This document shows positions 41,493 through 41,519 of a DNA stretch of 41,519 nt, piece by piece (position 1 is the first letter of the stretch; each line of letters opens with the position of its first letter). The notes beneath the pieces were generated by a model. It made no database searches, was not told the DNA's origin, and saw only the letters and a program-made list of their open reading frames with translations. Made by a program: the position numbers and the translations under genes. This DNA comes from Variovorax paradoxus. Lineage in GTDB: Bacteria > Pseudomonadota > Gammaproteobacteria > Burkholderiales > Burkholderiaceae_C. Location: assembly GCF_018614955.1 (NCBI RefSeq), contig NZ_JAGGNV010000083.1, forward strand, positions 1 to 41,519, written 5' to 3'.

Positions 41493-41519
41493 TTACAGCC
41501 TCTCTTGAATTTCGAGTGG

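Noticed and set aside
1..41519. CRISPR arrays, tRNA or rRNA genes
   Set aside because: No regularly spaced direct repeats and no cloverleaf or rRNA-like stretches were noticed on either strand.

Overview
The window looks like an accessory catabolic island in a high-GC Betaproteobacterium, most likely Burkholderiales/Comamonadaceae. Pointers are several Bug-type tripartite tricarboxylate (TTT) solute-binding proteins, the three-subunit PntAa/PntAb/PntB layout, and remnants of IS3, IS30 and IS630 elements at both ends. This placement is inferred from gene content only. No tRNA, rRNA or CRISPR array was seen.

Layout: (a) 1-410, decayed IS30 and IS3 fragments. (b) 419-4439, a block that looks lower in GC: a 3-hydroxyisobutyrate-dehydrogenase-like reductase, a carboxymuconolactone-decarboxylase-like protein and two Bug proteins. 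(c) 4440-12315, mostly a gene graveyard. It holds broken pieces of an acyl-CoA ligase, SDRs, a TetR regulator, a LysR regulator, an EthD-like protein and a truncated enoyl-CoA hydratase/3-hydroxyacyl-CoA dehydrogenase, interrupted by an intact SDR and an intact thiolase. (d) 12422-20550, a tight forward operon: acyl-CoA dehydrogenase, CitE-like lyase, MaoC hydratase, EtfB, EtfA, FadB/J-like bifunctional protein and a CoA-transferase that looks C-terminally shortened. (e) 20735-26504, SDR, decayed BVMO and SnoaL-like genes, the intact TetR regulator, its acyl-CoA ligase, a frameshifted unknown gene and a second MaoC protein. (f) 26833-29790, membrane transhydrogenase pntAa-pntAb-pntB. (g) 30386-34198, a Baeyer-Villiger monooxygenase and a Tat-type carboxylesterase. 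(h) 34546-39039, a truncated Bug gene, a CaiB-type CoA-transferase, an enoyl-CoA hydratase, a full-length Bug protein and a LysR regulator. (i) 39060-41492, IS3 and IS630 remnants around an EamA transporter.

The main unifying signal is a repeated inverted-repeat site, core nATACG-N4-(C/A)GTAyn. I find nine copies, at 4721, 5261, 20558, 22744, 23721, 26658, 30333, 32443 and 34470. Most sit in the promoter region of one of the island's transcription units, including the tetR gene itself, and several overlap a plausible -10 box. I infer a TetR-controlled, autoregulated regulon covering SDR, ligase/MaoC, transhydrogenase, BVMO, esterase and CaiB/enoyl-CoA hydratase. A consistent but unproven reading is that a cyclic or branched ketone is oxygenated to an ester (BVMO, NADPH perhaps supplied by PntAB), hydrolysed, activated to a CoA thioester, and degraded by beta-oxidation-like steps using ETF.

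The second theme is repeated duplication and decay. Ligase, SDR, TetR, hydratase/dehydrogenase and BVMO each occur as one intact copy plus one or more broken copies, and some broken copies still carry the operator.
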